From Methylophaga sulfidovorans (lineage in GTDB: Bacteria > Pseudomonadota > Gammaproteobacteria > Nitrosococcales > Methylophagaceae), in the NCBI RefSeq assembly GCF_900114205.1, contig NZ_FOSH01000008.1, forward strand, positions 1 to 64,000: a stretch of 64,000 nt of DNA, read 5' to 3'. The position numbers were made by a program, and so were the translations under genes. Shown in pieces: positions 1 through 9,245 of this stretch; within the stretch, counting starts at the first letter, position 1; every line of letters starts with the position of its first letter. The notes under the pieces were generated by a model. That model made no database searches, had not been told where the DNA came from, and saw only the letters and a list, made by a program, of their open reading frames with translations.

Positions 1-122
<122 letters not shown>

Positions 123-220
123 ATATAACCCCAAGGGAACTTGGGGTGTTGCGAAGACACTTTACAAGAAAGACTTGTTACCGATTTCCGAGCGTCAGTA
201 AGCACTGACGACACCAGTTA
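123..220 (+). other. 23S-5S internal spacer
   Basis: This short spacer holds an inverted repeat that reads CCCCAAG / CTTGGGG near 131-147 and another, CGTCAGT / ACTGACG, near 194-210. Both look like processing stems of the rRNA precursor. No tRNA is seen in it. Confidence 0.6.
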
Positions 221-338
221 TGCCTGGCGGCCATAGCGAGTTGGCACCACCTGATCCCATCCCGAACTCAGAAGTGAAACGACTTAGCGCCGATGATAGT
301 GTGGGAGTTCCCATGTGAAAGTAGGTCACTGCCAGGCT
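221..338 (+). rRNA. rrf: 5S ribosomal RNA
   Basis: The 118-nt segment begins TGCCTGGCGGCC and ends CACTGCCAGGCT, so the two ends pair in the helix I typical of 5S rRNA. The conserved internal blocks CCGAACTCAGAAGTGAAAC and a GTGGGAG / CCCATGTGAAAGTAGG arm are present. It lies about 98 nt after the 23S 3' end, as the last gene of an rRNA operon, and a strong terminator follows it. Confidence 0.96.
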
Positions 339-350
339 TTAATATAATAG

Positions 351-382
351 AAAAGCCCGATTCGAATGAGTCGGGCTTTTTT
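351..382 (+). terminator. rRNA operon intrinsic terminator
   Basis: A perfect 10-bp stem (AAAAGCCCGA / TCGGGCTTTT) with a 10-nt loop runs into T residues. It sits 13 nt after the 5S gene and ends the rRNA operon. Confidence 0.93.
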
Positions 383-579
383 ATTGCCTGTCAGGTTGGC
401 AGGGACCTTACCCATGAGCATAGAGAATATGACTTTTATTATCTTGTATTCAACTTTCGCTATGTAAACTAAGACGGAAAATATTTTTTGCTACAAAAAA
501 TTCCGCTGATTAACCTACCCGTGACTTATATCTAGTAAAATAGCCTGAATTATCATATTAAAATTCTTGCGGGCGATTA

Positions 580-2921
580 ATGTTTTTAAAATTTATTTAT
601 TTTTTTATTGCCTGCTTTTTAGTTGCTTGTTCAGATGATAGCCAACAGATAACCCTTAAAAACACCCTACCTTTGCCTAAAGCCGTTCATGTTGACTATG
701 CTGCTGATATCAAACCGATTATCGAAGAAAAATGCGTTGCCTGCCATGGCTGTTTTGATGCTCCATGTCAGTTAAAGATGGAATCAACAGCAGGATTGTT
801 ACGGGGGGCAACTAAATTAAACGCTTATGATGGTACTCGACAAGATCCGATAGCACCAACCAGGCTTTTTATTGATGCCCATAATAAGGAAGAATGGGAG
901 CAAGCCGGGTTTCAATCAATTCTTAATGGTGATGATGCTCAAGCTAGTTTGTTATATCGAATGCTGGCTCTTGGTAAATCTCACCAATTCAAAGCGAATA
1001 ATAAATTACCAGATGACCTAGATATTAGTATCCGACGTGAAAATCAATGTCCAACGCCAGATACGATTGCTGAATACGAAACTAAACATCCTTTAACAGG
1101 CATGCCATTTGCCGTGACGGGGCTTACCGATGATGAGTTTTCAACTATTAGTGGTTGACTTTACCAAGGTGCTAAAGTCACTGAAGAACAAGTTGATTTA
1201 ACTCAGAGAGAACTAACTGCAATAGAAAAATGGGAATCCTATCTTAATCAAACATCAAATCAACGCCGGCTGGTTAGCAGATGGATATATGAACATTTAT
1301 TTTTAGCTCATCTTTATTTTGCTGATGAAGGTAAAAATACACGCTTTTTCGAACTCGTCAGATCATATACACCTTCGGGAAAACCGATTTCTATTGTAAA
1401 AACGCGTTTACCTAACTCTGATCCTGAACATCCTATTTATTATCGCCTAAGATTAGTAAAAGGTATTACCGTTCATAAACGTCATATCACGCTACTGTTT
1501 GATGAGCAGTTACAAAATCATATAGAAAAGCTCTTTTTTACAGAGACATGGAATGTAAACACATTACCTGGATACGACTATGAAGCCCGAGCGAACCCCT
1601 TTGTCACATTTTCTGCGATACCAGCAAAAGCACGTTATCAATTCTTATTAGAAAATGCTGAATATTTCACTCGGACGTTTATCAGAGGGCCAGTGTGCCG
1701 TGGGCAAATTGCAACTGATGTGATTCGTGATCAGTTTTGGGTGATGTACCAAGATCCCGCCATGGATCTATTTATAACGGACTCTAAGTATAGAAAGCAG
1801 GTTGAGCCACTTTTAGGCTTACCTGGGCAAAATGATAACCTTATAGAAACAAAAGAGAACTGGGATAAATATAAAGATAAACGCAATAGCTATTTATCTT
1901 TAAGAGGCCAGCATTATCAACATGCGCCACTAAACTGGACTTCTACGAAAGCGATTTGGAATGGTGATGGCAATAATACAAATGCTTTTCTAACTGTGTT
2001 CAGACACTTTGATAATGCCAGCGTTGTAAGAGGTATGGTAGGGCAAGTCCCTCAAACGATTTGGTGGATGGATTTTCCATTGTTTGAGCGAACCTATTAT
2101 GAGTTAGTTGTTAATTTTGATTTGTTTGGTAATGTCGCTCACCAACTTCAAACACGACTTTATTTTGATTTAATCCGTAATGGTGCAGAGCATAATTTTT
2201 TACGATTACTGCCCAGAGATAAGCGTAAGTCCGTGCTGGATGATTGGTATCAAGGTATGGGCGTGGTTAAAACCTATTTCACATATGCACCACTTGATCT
2301 TGATATTAAAACGGCTGAAAAATTTTCAACTGATGATACAAAAAGTGAATTGTTAAATCGCATCTTGCAGCAATTCAAGCAAGTAAACGCTGACGCAGAT
2401 GATTCAATTAACCGCTGTCAGAATCAGTCTTGTTTCAGAAATCCACAATCAACGTGGGTGCAAACAGCAGATTCAGTATTGAGTCAGCTGACTAGGACTA
2501 CTTTCGAGCAAAAATCCGGTCTTAACTATCTACCTGAACTGACATTCATACGGGTTAAAAATGGCATGAAAGAACGGTTTATTCGCTTATCAGAAATCGT
2601 TACCACAGCAATGTGGCTTTTCTTTTTGGAGAGTCATTAAGTTACAAGCCTGAAAAAGATAGCCTAACGGTTTATCCTGAGATCGCCGGAAGTTATCCTA
2701 ATTTTATCTTTGATATTAATTCAGACGAACTGGAATTGTTTGAGAAAACTTTGTTGACGGCGAGCTCAGAAGAAAAATTTGATGAGGTGGTGCTGAAGTG
2801 GGGTGTTCGCAGAACGCATCCACAGTTCTGGCAAATTTTTCATGACTTCACTCAGTGGCAACGTGAGCAAAATCCGATTGATGCGGGAGTGTTTGATGCA
2901 AACCGTTATGAGAATCTATAA
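580..2921 (+). pseudogene. cti: fatty acid cis/trans isomerase, disrupted
   Basis: Cti is a periplasmic c-type haem protein that isomerises cis-unsaturated membrane fatty acids to trans under solvent or heat stress. The reading frame opens with a signal sequence with a lipobox-like FLVAC and a haem motif CVACH at about residues 52-56. It is interrupted by TGA at 1156-1158, where I expect Trp (family sequences read roughly W-L-x-Q-G-A here). The same frame then runs open to 2640, and the C-terminal part (starting NVAFLFGE at about 2610) continues in another frame to 2921. Adding the pieces gives about 780 codons, close to the family's usual length. One nonsense change plus a one-base deletion near 2601-2612 explains everything. 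Two sequencing errors are the alternative. The 3' end is convergent with hpnC, 8 nt away. Confidence 0.85.
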
Positions 2922-2929
2922 ATTTGTTT

Positions 2930-3808
2930 CTAGCTGCGTTTTAAATGTGTTTTCGATAGGCTGACAAGTAAAATTCTTAAATGTGTTCTACGCGTTAATC
3001 TTGGCCGGCTTAAAATATTTTCATCATTTTGAGCCATCAATTTGTTTAATGTCTCTATTCCACCCAAAGTCATCGCTCTGATTTCCCAGCCTAAACGTCC
3101 CTGAATACCATTACCAAGCTCCACTCCTTCATTCATTATCCCCATCGTTTGTTGAAATAACTGACGAAGCAGAGGAGCTAATTTCCGGCTATTTGTGGAA
3201 GTAATGTCATCCTCAGTCAGTCCTGCTTGTGCAAGCATCTGTTGAGGGATATAAATCCGATCGTTTTCTTGTTTGTCCTGCAGAACATCCTGATAAAAGT
3301 TAATCAACTGTAAAGAGGTACAGATTGCATCAGATTGTATTAGCTGCTGTTGAGTCGGCTGACTATTTAAATGCAGTAATAAACGACCAACGGGATTAGC
3401 AGAACGCTGACAGTAATCTAAAACTTCTTCCATCGTTTGATAGCGATTTTTGACAACATCCTGCATAAAAGCGGATAACAAGTCATCAAATAAATGGATA
3501 GGTAAGCGGAACTGTGTGATTACATCATCAAGCGCAATAAAAATCGGATCATTGCCGCTGTATGTACCATGGCTGATCTCGGTGAGTGATGAGCGATAGG
3601 CTTGCAGGTTCGCTATCCGTTCAGCTTCAGTAAGCTGACCTTCGTCAGCATAATCATCGGCAGTACGTGCAAAAGCATAGATAACAGCAATGGGCTTTCT
3701 TAGTCGTTTGGGAAGCAAAACTGAGGCGACAGGGAAGTTCTCGTAGTGTGACTGTGCAAGTTTTAGACAGAAATCATATGCCGCAGCCAAGTGTTTATTT
3801 GATGCCAT
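2930..3808 (-). CDS. hpnC: squalene/phytoene synthase family, HpnC type
   Basis: This 292-residue protein belongs to the trans-isoprenyl diphosphate head-to-head synthases. Both aspartate-rich motifs are intact: D51-D52-Y-A-D55 and D174-V-L-Q-D178. The N-terminal block HYENFPVASVLLPKRLR is typical of HpnC, which converts presqualene diphosphate to hydroxysqualene in the HpnCDE route to squalene. The usual partners HpnD and HpnE are not in this window, so it is either an orphan with partners elsewhere or serves C30 carotenoid synthesis. There is no signal peptide, so it should act at the inner face of the membrane. It is convergent with the cti pseudogene and lies 10 nt after mupP on the same strand, so it is probably co-transcribed with it. 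Confidence 0.8.
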   Translation of the reverse strand: MASNKHLAAAYDFCLKLAQSHYENFPVASVLLPKRLRKPIAVIYAFARTADDYADEGQLTEAERIANLQAYRSSLTEISHGTYSGNDPIFIALDDVITQFRLPIHLFDDLLSAFMQDVVKNRYQTMEEVLDYCQRSANPVGRLLLHLNSQPTQQQLIQSDAICTSLQLINFYQDVLQDKQENDRIYIPQQMLAQAGLTEDDITSTNSRKLAPLLRQLFQQTMGIMNEGVELGNGIQGRLGWEIRAMTLGGIETLNKLMAQNDENILSRPRLTRRTHLRILLVSLSKTHLKRS

Positions 3809-3818
3809 AAAGTGAGAG

Positions 3819-4472
3819 TTAAATCCAATTCAGGATTTCTTCTGGCTTATATATTGTGGCTTTGGCCTGCCAGGTTTCAGGTTGGTCAGTACTTTTTAAA
3901 TAACCATAATGAGCGATGAGTGTATCCATATTCACTATATTCCCTGCCTCAATATCGCGTTGGGCATCGCCAATATATAAGCAGTTTTCAGGGCTAACAT
4001 TAGAGGCGGTACAGGCGAATAACATCGGATCTGGATGAGGTTTGCTATTGGCTGTAGTATCTCCACTGACAATACAACTAGCCCGCTGACTCAGGTTTAA
4101 GGCTTGCATCAAAGGGTCGGTTAAAAATGCAGGTTTGTTAGTAATCACTCCCCATTTTGAACCTGACTTCTCGATTGTTTGCAGTACATTTTCTATACCG
4201 TCAAAGAGCCTGGATTCCCGGTTAATATGGAGACGATAAAGCTCAATAAAACGTGCCTGTATTGCCGGATATTCAGGAGCGTCTGGGCTTATGCCAAAAG
4301 CGAGATTGATTAACCCCGGACTACCATCACTGGCGACTGGACGAATGGTTTCAAGTGATAGCATGGGAGCATGATGTTCAGCTAGCACTTGATTAAGGGC
4401 ATAGGCTAAATCAGGGGCGGTATCGACCAGTGTGCCGTCTAGGTCAAAAAACACAGCATCATATTTTGGCAT
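3819..4472 (-). CDS. mupP: HAD phosphatase, MupP type (MurNAc-6-phosphate phosphatase)
   Basis: The 217-residue protein has the haloacid dehalogenase core: motif I FFDLDGTLVDT with nucleophile D10 and acid D12, motif II near ITNKP, and motif III/IV GDAQRDIEAG. By sequence alone it could be called phosphoglycolate phosphatase. The neighbourhood decides: in Pseudomonas the gene directly after ubiG, in the run mtnA-deaminase-ubiG, is mupP, which dephosphorylates N-acetylmuramic acid 6-phosphate during cell-wall recycling. It starts 1 nt after the ubiG stop codon, so translation is probably coupled. The MupP assignment is inferred from family and synteny; the HAD class is certain. Confidence 0.78.
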   Translation of the reverse strand: MPKYDAVFFDLDGTLVDTAPDLAYALNQVLAEHHAPMLSLETIRPVASDGSPGLINLAFGISPDAPEYPAIQARFIELYRLHINRESRLFDGIENVLQTIEKSGSKWGVITNKPAFLTDPLMQALNLSQRASCIVSGDTTANSKPHPDPMLFACTASNVSPENCLYIGDAQRDIEAGNIVNMDTLIAHYGYLKSTDQPETWQAKATIYKPEEILNWI

Positions 4473-4473
4473 A

Positions 4474-5181
4474 TCAGATTTTTTTGCAATGGATGAGGTA
4501 ATTGACCTTTACATCGTTGCCAAGACTAAATTGACGAGTCAGCGGATTGTAATTCATACCCGTGATGTCTTTAACCTTGAGACCGGCATGTCGGCACCAT
4601 GCAGATAATTCAGCTGGGCGAATAAAGCGTTTGTAATCATGTGTGCCTTTCGGCAACATTTTCATAACGTATTCAGCACCCAGTACAGCTAGAAGATAGG
4701 CTTTAGGGTGACGATTTAATGTTGAAAAGAAAACATCACCACCGGGTTTAACCATATCTGCACAGGCTTGAATAATGGATGCGGGATCCGGCACATGTTC
4801 CAGCATTTCAAGACAAGTTACGGCATCATATTGTTCAGGATGTTGGCCAGCCATCTCTTCAGCTGTGATCTGTTGATAATTGATGGTCAGACCAGCTTCC
4901 AAGGCATGTAGTTTAGCAATATTCAACGGCATCTCACCCATGTCGATACCGGTCACATTGGCTCCACTTTTTGCCAGTGCTTCAGAAAGGATGCCGCCAC
5001 CGCAACCTACATCAATCACATTGGCGTTATCTAAAGAGGTTCGATCTGCAATATAAGCTAAACGAATCGGATTCAGATCATGCAAGGGTTTCGATTGACC
5101 TTCCAGATCCCACCAACTCGATGCTAAAGCATCAAATTTTGCTACTTCATTTAAGTCGACGTTTGCTTGTGATTGGCTCAT
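4474..5181 (-). CDS. ubiG: ubiquinone biosynthesis O-methyltransferase
   Basis: UbiG carries out both O-methylations of ubiquinone synthesis using S-adenosylmethionine. The 235-residue product has the family N-terminal block [17 protein letters not shown] and [10 protein letters not shown], then the SAM-binding motif [17 protein letters not shown] chose the ATG at 5181 rather than the upstream one at 5211: it forms an ATGA overlap with the stop of mtaD and leaves an N-terminus of the expected length. The SAM-dependent step connects logically to the MTA salvage genes beside it. Confidence 0.93.
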   Translation of the reverse strand: MSQSQANVDLNEVAKFDALASSWWDLEGQSKPLHDLNPIRLAYIADRTSLDNANVIDVGCGGGILSEALAKSGANVTGIDMGEMPLNIAKLHALEAGLTINYQQITAEEMAGQHPEQYDAVTCLEMLEHVPDPASIIQACADMVKPGGDVFFSTLNRHPKAYLLAVLGAEYVMKMLPKGTHDYKRFIRPAELSAWCRHAGLKVKDITGMNYNPLTRQFSLGNDVKVNYLIHCKKI

Positions 5182-6500
5182 TGATCTTGTGATCCTATTT
5201 TGATTGCCCATTGTTGGGCGTCTTGAATGACCTTTGTTTCATTTAATGTCAGAAGTTGGCGTGAGTTCAATAGCTGTTTACCGGCTACCCAGACATCGCT
5301 GACTTTATCACGACTGCTGGCATATACCAGCTGAGACACCACATCATAAACTGGCTGAGTTTCGATATCCGATAATTTAACAGCAACAATATCAGCTTGT
5401 TTGCCTATTTCAAGTGAGCCAATTTCCTTGTCTATTCCTAATGATTTCGCTGCGTTGATGGTCGCCATTTCTAATGCAGTATGTGCCGGCACGGCTGCCG
5501 CATCACCTGCCACGGCTTTTGCCAGCAAAGCAGTTTGTCGCATCTCAGCAAACATATCGAGATCATTATTAGATGCTGCGCCATCAGTTCCAATTGTGAC
5601 ATTGATGTCATTTTTATGCAGCTCAGCTACCGGGCAAAATCCACTGGCCAGCTTTAAATTTGATTCAGGGCAATGAGCGATGTGAACACCCGCTTGGCTA
5701 CACCAGTTTATTTCATCAGGTGTTAGCTGTGTCATATGAACAGCAAGCAGCCTTGGAGAAAGCAAACCAATTTGTTTCAAACGTTCAAGCGGCCTTACTC
5801 CATACTCTTTCAGACTCTGGGCAACTTCATCGGCGGTTTCATGAATATGCATGCTGATGGGCATATCCATTTCTTCGGCATTGGTAATGATCTGTTCCAG
5901 GGTTTTGTCTGCCACAGTGTAAGGCGCATGAGGTGAATAAATGGTGTTGATACGAGGATGGTGACGATAGTGATCGTGTAATTGATGGCCCTTATGTAAA
6001 TATTCTTCTACCGAGCTGGCCCAATTTGTTGGAAACTCAATCACCACAATGCCCAGACTGGCACGAATGCCTGATTTATCAACTATTCTGGCTGTGGCCT
6101 CAGGGAAAAAATACATATCATTAAAATAAGTGGTACCACCACGTATCATCTCAGCGATGGCAAGTGCACTACCTGCTTCAACAAAAGCATCGCTGACAAA
6201 GGCATTTTCTGCTGGCCAGATATGCTCATTAAGCCAGGTCATCAACGGTAAATCGTCAGCTAAGCCTCTAAATAATGACATTGGCGTATGCGCATGGTTA
6301 TTGATTAAACCGGGAATCAAACAATGCTCATTGAGATCATGGATAACATTTGCAGAATAAAGCTGTTTTGCCTGTTCTTGTGGCAGAAGCGCTACAATAC
6401 GTGCATCCTTGACCATGATGGCGTGGTTTTCTAACACGGTTTGGTCTTTCGTTACCGGAACTAACCAGCGTGCATTAATTATCAGATCGACATTTTCCAT
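5178..6500 (-). CDS. mtaD: MTA/SAH deaminase, amidohydrolase family
   Basis: The 440-residue protein is a metal-dependent amidohydrolase of the TRZ/ATZ group. The first metal pair is H69-x-H71 in [24 protein letters not shown] and the later [14 protein letters not shown] carry the further ligands. Family members with this gene context deaminate 5'-methylthioadenosine (and S-adenosylhomocysteine) to the inosine form. Together with divergent mtnA this points to the MTA-to-methylthioinosine salvage branch known from Pseudomonas. The MTI phosphorylase needed between them is not in the window. It is first in the mtaD-ubiG-mupP run and overlaps ubiG by 4 nt. Confidence 0.85.
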   Translation of the reverse strand: MENVDLIINARWLVPVTKDQTVLENHAIMVKDARIVALLPQEQAKQLYSANVIHDLNEHCLIPGLINNHAHTPMSLFRGLADDLPLMTWLNEHIWPAENAFVSDAFVEAGSALAIAEMIRGGTTYFNDMYFFPEATARIVDKSGIRASLGIVVIEFPTNWASSVEEYLHKGHQLHDHYRHHPRINTIYSPHAPYTVADKTLEQIITNAEEMDMPISMHIHETADEVAQSLKEYGVRPLERLKQIGLLSPRLLAVHMTQLTPDEINWCSQAGVHIAHCPESNLKLASGFCPVAELHKNDINVTIGTDGAASNNDLDMFAEMRQTALLAKAVAGDAAAVPAHTALEMATINAAKSLGIDKEIGSLEIGKQADIVAVKLSDIETQPVYDVVSQLVYASSRDKVSDVWVAGKQLLNSRQLLTLNETKVIQDAQQWAIKIGSQDQ

Positions 6501-6602
6501 AGAATTTGATTATACCGTTGAGCTGAATGAAAACCTATTCTAAACATTTATCATGACAAACCAATCACAACAAAGATTCACCAAGCATGACAGGAGCTTG
6601 TT

Positions 6603-7688
6603 TTGACCAGATTATTACAGACAATTGAACCCATTTTATGGCGTGATGAACAACTCCATTTACTTGATCAACGTGTATTACCACATACTGAAAACTGGTT
6701 GGCATTTTATGACTCAGATGCCGTGGCAGAAGCCATTAAATTAATGGTGGTGCGTGGTGCCCCTGCTATTGGTGTGACAGCGGCTTATGGTGTGGTGTTA
6801 GCAGCAAGAGAAGCCTGGTTCAGTGCGGGCGAAAATTGGCAAGAAGCATTGATACCGGCATTAAAAAGATTAGCTGCATCCAGACCGACGGCGGTAAATT
6901 TGTTTTGGGCGATTGAGCGAATGCAACAAACCTGCAATACCTTGTCGAAATATGAATCCCCCGAACCTGCCTTGTTAGAGCAGGCTAAGCGCATACATCA
7001 GGAAGATGTAAAAGCGAATAGAACCATGGGGCAATATGGTGCTGACTTGTTAGATAATGACAGTATCGTGTTAACACACTGTAATGCTGGTGCTCTTGCC
7101 ACTGCCGGCTTTGGCACAGCATTAGGCGTTATACGTCAGGGATTTATTGATGGCAAAATTGAGCATGTGTATGTTGATGAGACACGACCATGGCTACAAG
7201 GCAGTCGATTAACAGCCTGGGAGCTTATGCAAGAAGGTATACCGATGACCTTACAAGCTGATGTGGCTGCAGGTGCCTTGATGGCCGGTGGGCGATTAGA
7301 CTGGGTGATTGTTGGTGCTGACAGGATTGCCTCAAATGGTGATACTGCCAATAAAATCGGCACATATTCATTAGCCGTTTTAGCAAAATATCATGGGGTG
7401 AAAGTCATGGTGGTAGCACCAACGACAACGATCGATTGGTCCATTGAAAACGGTAGTCAGATTCCTATTGAACAACGTGCACATTCTGAAGTCTCAGAAA
7501 TAGAAGGACATGCCATTGCACCAGCAAAAGTCCATGTTTCGAACCCGGCTTTTGACGTGACACCAGCAGCGTTAATTGATGCCATTGTGACGGAAGAGGG
7601 TGTGGTCAGTTCACCATCAAAAGAAAAAATGCAGCAATTGAAAAAGGAGGAAAAAAATGACACAAACAGCATTAGTGACCGGATGTAA
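6603..7688 (+). CDS. mtnA: methylthioribose-1-phosphate isomerase
   Basis: MtnA interconverts 5-methylthioribose 1-phosphate and 5-methylthioribulose 1-phosphate in methionine salvage. The 361-residue product contains RGAPAIGV near residue 51, catalytic Cys160 in THCNAGALAT and catalytic Asp240 in VIVGADRIA. These are the active-site positions known for the family. The start is TTG at 6603, supported by AGGAG at 6592-6596 with 6-nt spacing; the nearby ATG at 6587 is out of frame. It is divergent from mtaD across a 100-bp gap that must hold both promoters, and its 3' end overlaps the SDR gene by 32 nt. Confidence 0.93.
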   Translation: MTRLLQTIEPILWRDEQLHLLDQRVLPHTENWLAFYDSDAVAEAIKLMVVRGAPAIGVTAAYGVVLAAREAWFSAGENWQEALIPALKRLAASRPTAVNLFWAIERMQQTCNTLSKYESPEPALLEQAKRIHQEDVKANRTMGQYGADLLDNDSIVLTHCNAGALATAGFGTALGVIRQGFIDGKIEHVYVDETRPWLQGSRLTAWELMQEGIPMTLQADVAAGALMAGGRLDWVIVGADRIASNGDTANKIGTYSLAVLAKYHGVKVMVVAPTTTIDWSIENGSQIPIEQRAHSEVSEIEGHAIAPAKVHVSNPAFDVTPAALIDAIVTEEGVVSSPSKEKMQQLKKEEKNDTNSISDRM

Positions 7689-8331
7689 TCGTGGGATTGG
7701 ATTAGAACTCTGCCGTCAGCTTACTGCAAAAGGCATGCATGTCATTGCAACCTGTCGGAAAGCATCATCTGAATTAAACGCCTTAAATGTAGAAATCATT
7801 GAGGATGTAGAAGTCAGTGATCCGAAAAGTTTAGCCAAACTGAGTGAGTCATTAGGAGACAGAAAAATCGATTGGCTCATCAATAATGCTGGTATTGCCG
7901 GTGGCATTGGACTTGGACAAATTGATGATGATGCAATTGACGACTTTGTCAGAATGTATCGCGTAAATAGTCTAGGACCGTTGCTGACGACACAAGCACT
8001 TCTCAAGCATATGGGGCAGGGCAGTAAAGTCGGCATTATTACCAGCCGTATGGGCTCGATTGAAGATAATGATTCTGGCGGTAGTTATGCTTATCGCATG
8101 TCTAAATCAGCCGTGAACGCTGCTGGGAAATCACTGTCGATTGATCTGAAACCCAAAGGCATTGCCGTGGCTATTTTACATCCAGGCTGGGTGCGTACAG
8201 ATATGACCGGCCATGGCGGTTTAATTGATACTGATGAGTCAGCAGCAGGTCTTATTCAACGTATGGAAGAATTGACACTGGATACCACCGGTACATTCTG
8301 GCATACCAATGGTGAAAAATTACCTTGGTAA
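7657..8331 (+). CDS. short-chain dehydrogenase/reductase
   Basis: The 224-residue protein is a classical-fold SDR. It has the NAD(P)-binding motif TGCNRGIG (residues 8-15), NNAG at about 76-79 and the catalytic Y146-x3-K150. The short length and PGWVRTDMTG block resemble the C-factor/CsgA-like subgroup. The substrate cannot be read from sequence. It begins inside the 3' end of mtnA; an AAGGAGG ribosome site at about 7645-7651 lies within mtnA, so the two are co-translated. A role in the same methylthio salvage route is possible but unproven. Confidence 0.85.
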   Translation: MTQTALVTGCNRGIGLELCRQLTAKGMHVIATCRKASSELNALNVEIIEDVEVSDPKSLAKLSESLGDRKIDWLINNAGIAGGIGLGQIDDDAIDDFVRMYRVNSLGPLLTTQALLKHMGQGSKVGIITSRMGSIEDNDSGGSYAYRMSKSAVNAAGKSLSIDLKPKGIAVAILHPGWVRTDMTGHGGLIDTDESAAGLIQRMEELTLDTTGTFWHTNGEKLPW

Positions 8332-8345
8332 AATTACGACAATAG

Positions 8346-9233
8346 ATGTATTCCTATCCTGAACTGAGTCAACAACAGCAAGCAAGTCTGCCGGTGTTAC
8401 ATGCACCGGCATTACCCTTGGAAGCACAATTTCCTGATAGTACACATCAGCTGTGGCAGTGTGATACAGCTGACGGCATGATGATCTTAAAGGTCTGCCA
8501 CCAAAAGCGGGTACAAGGCTCCACGTTTTGGCTGGGAATAAACCATCTGTTTCAGCTCGACTTTCCAAACTCTTTAGGGCGCACGCAATCTATCAGTCAG
8601 TTTCTGCAACGCGGAGGTGGCTTTGTGGTTCCCGAGGTGATAGCTGAACAGGCTGGGTATTATGTCTTGGTTCGTTATCTTGAAGGCGTTGATCTGAGTG
8701 CAGATCAGATCTCTAACACTATTGTGACTCAGCTTGCCCATCACTGGGGCAAATTGCATCTACAAATATCTACAAAATGGGGCAGCATCGATAATCCTAT
8801 CTTCAGTGCAAATGATTGGCCTGTACGTCTGGAACAGACCATTCAGTTATTATCTGACCACGCTGATATCACGATCCCTAATGAGATACTAAAACTGAGC
8901 TATGAACAATGTAGAACACTGTCAGCCGAGCAGTTTGTGCCGATTATGCCTGACTTTCGCTGGGATCAACTGCGTCAGTGTGACGATGGGACTTTAGCCG
9001 TCGTGGATCTGGATGCCTTTGTCAGAGCCCCACGTGAATTAGAGTGGGTCTTACTGGAATATTTACTCAGTCCACAACAAGCTATACTTTTTGCCGACGT
9101 TTATACTCAGTATCAGCCAATCCCTGACCTTTCCGCTTGTCGCTTAAGTTACCGTTTATTATTATTTTTGATGAATGTACTGGGTGAAACTAAGCTGCAG
9201 GACTGGCTGGATCAGCCCGTGTTGTTTGATTGA
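8346..9233 (+). CDS. divergent APH-type phosphotransferase
   Basis: The 295-residue protein looks like a degenerate aminoglycoside phosphotransferase / small-molecule kinase fold. A brace-like segment MPDFRWDQLR stands where the catalytic loop HxDxxxxN would be, and VVDLDAFVRAPRELEWV follows where the metal-binding Asp lies. The catalytic-loop His is absent, so activity is uncertain. It starts 14 nt after the SDR and probably belongs to the mtnA transcript. It is convergent with the thiamine operon, 12 nt from its end. The same fold includes thiamine kinase ThiK, but I see no specific similarity to it. No confident function. Confidence 0.6.
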   Translation: MYSYPELSQQQQASLPVLHAPALPLEAQFPDSTHQLWQCDTADGMMILKVCHQKRVQGSTFWLGINHLFQLDFPNSLGRTQSISQFLQRGGGFVVPEVIAEQAGYYVLVRYLEGVDLSADQISNTIVTQLAHHWGKLHLQISTKWGSIDNPIFSANDWPVRLEQTIQLLSDHADITIPNEILKLSYEQCRTLSAEQFVPIMPDFRWDQLRQCDDGTLAVVDLDAFVRAPRELEWVLLEYLLSPQQAILFADVYTQYQPIPDLSACRLSYRLLLFLMNVLGETKLQDWLDQPVLFD

Positions 9234-9245
9234 TTAACGATAACG

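Noticed and set aside
1156-1158. In-frame TGA in cti read as selenocysteine
   Set aside because: The site aligns with a Trp, no selenocysteine insertion hairpin is evident directly after it, and a second frameshift lies downstream.
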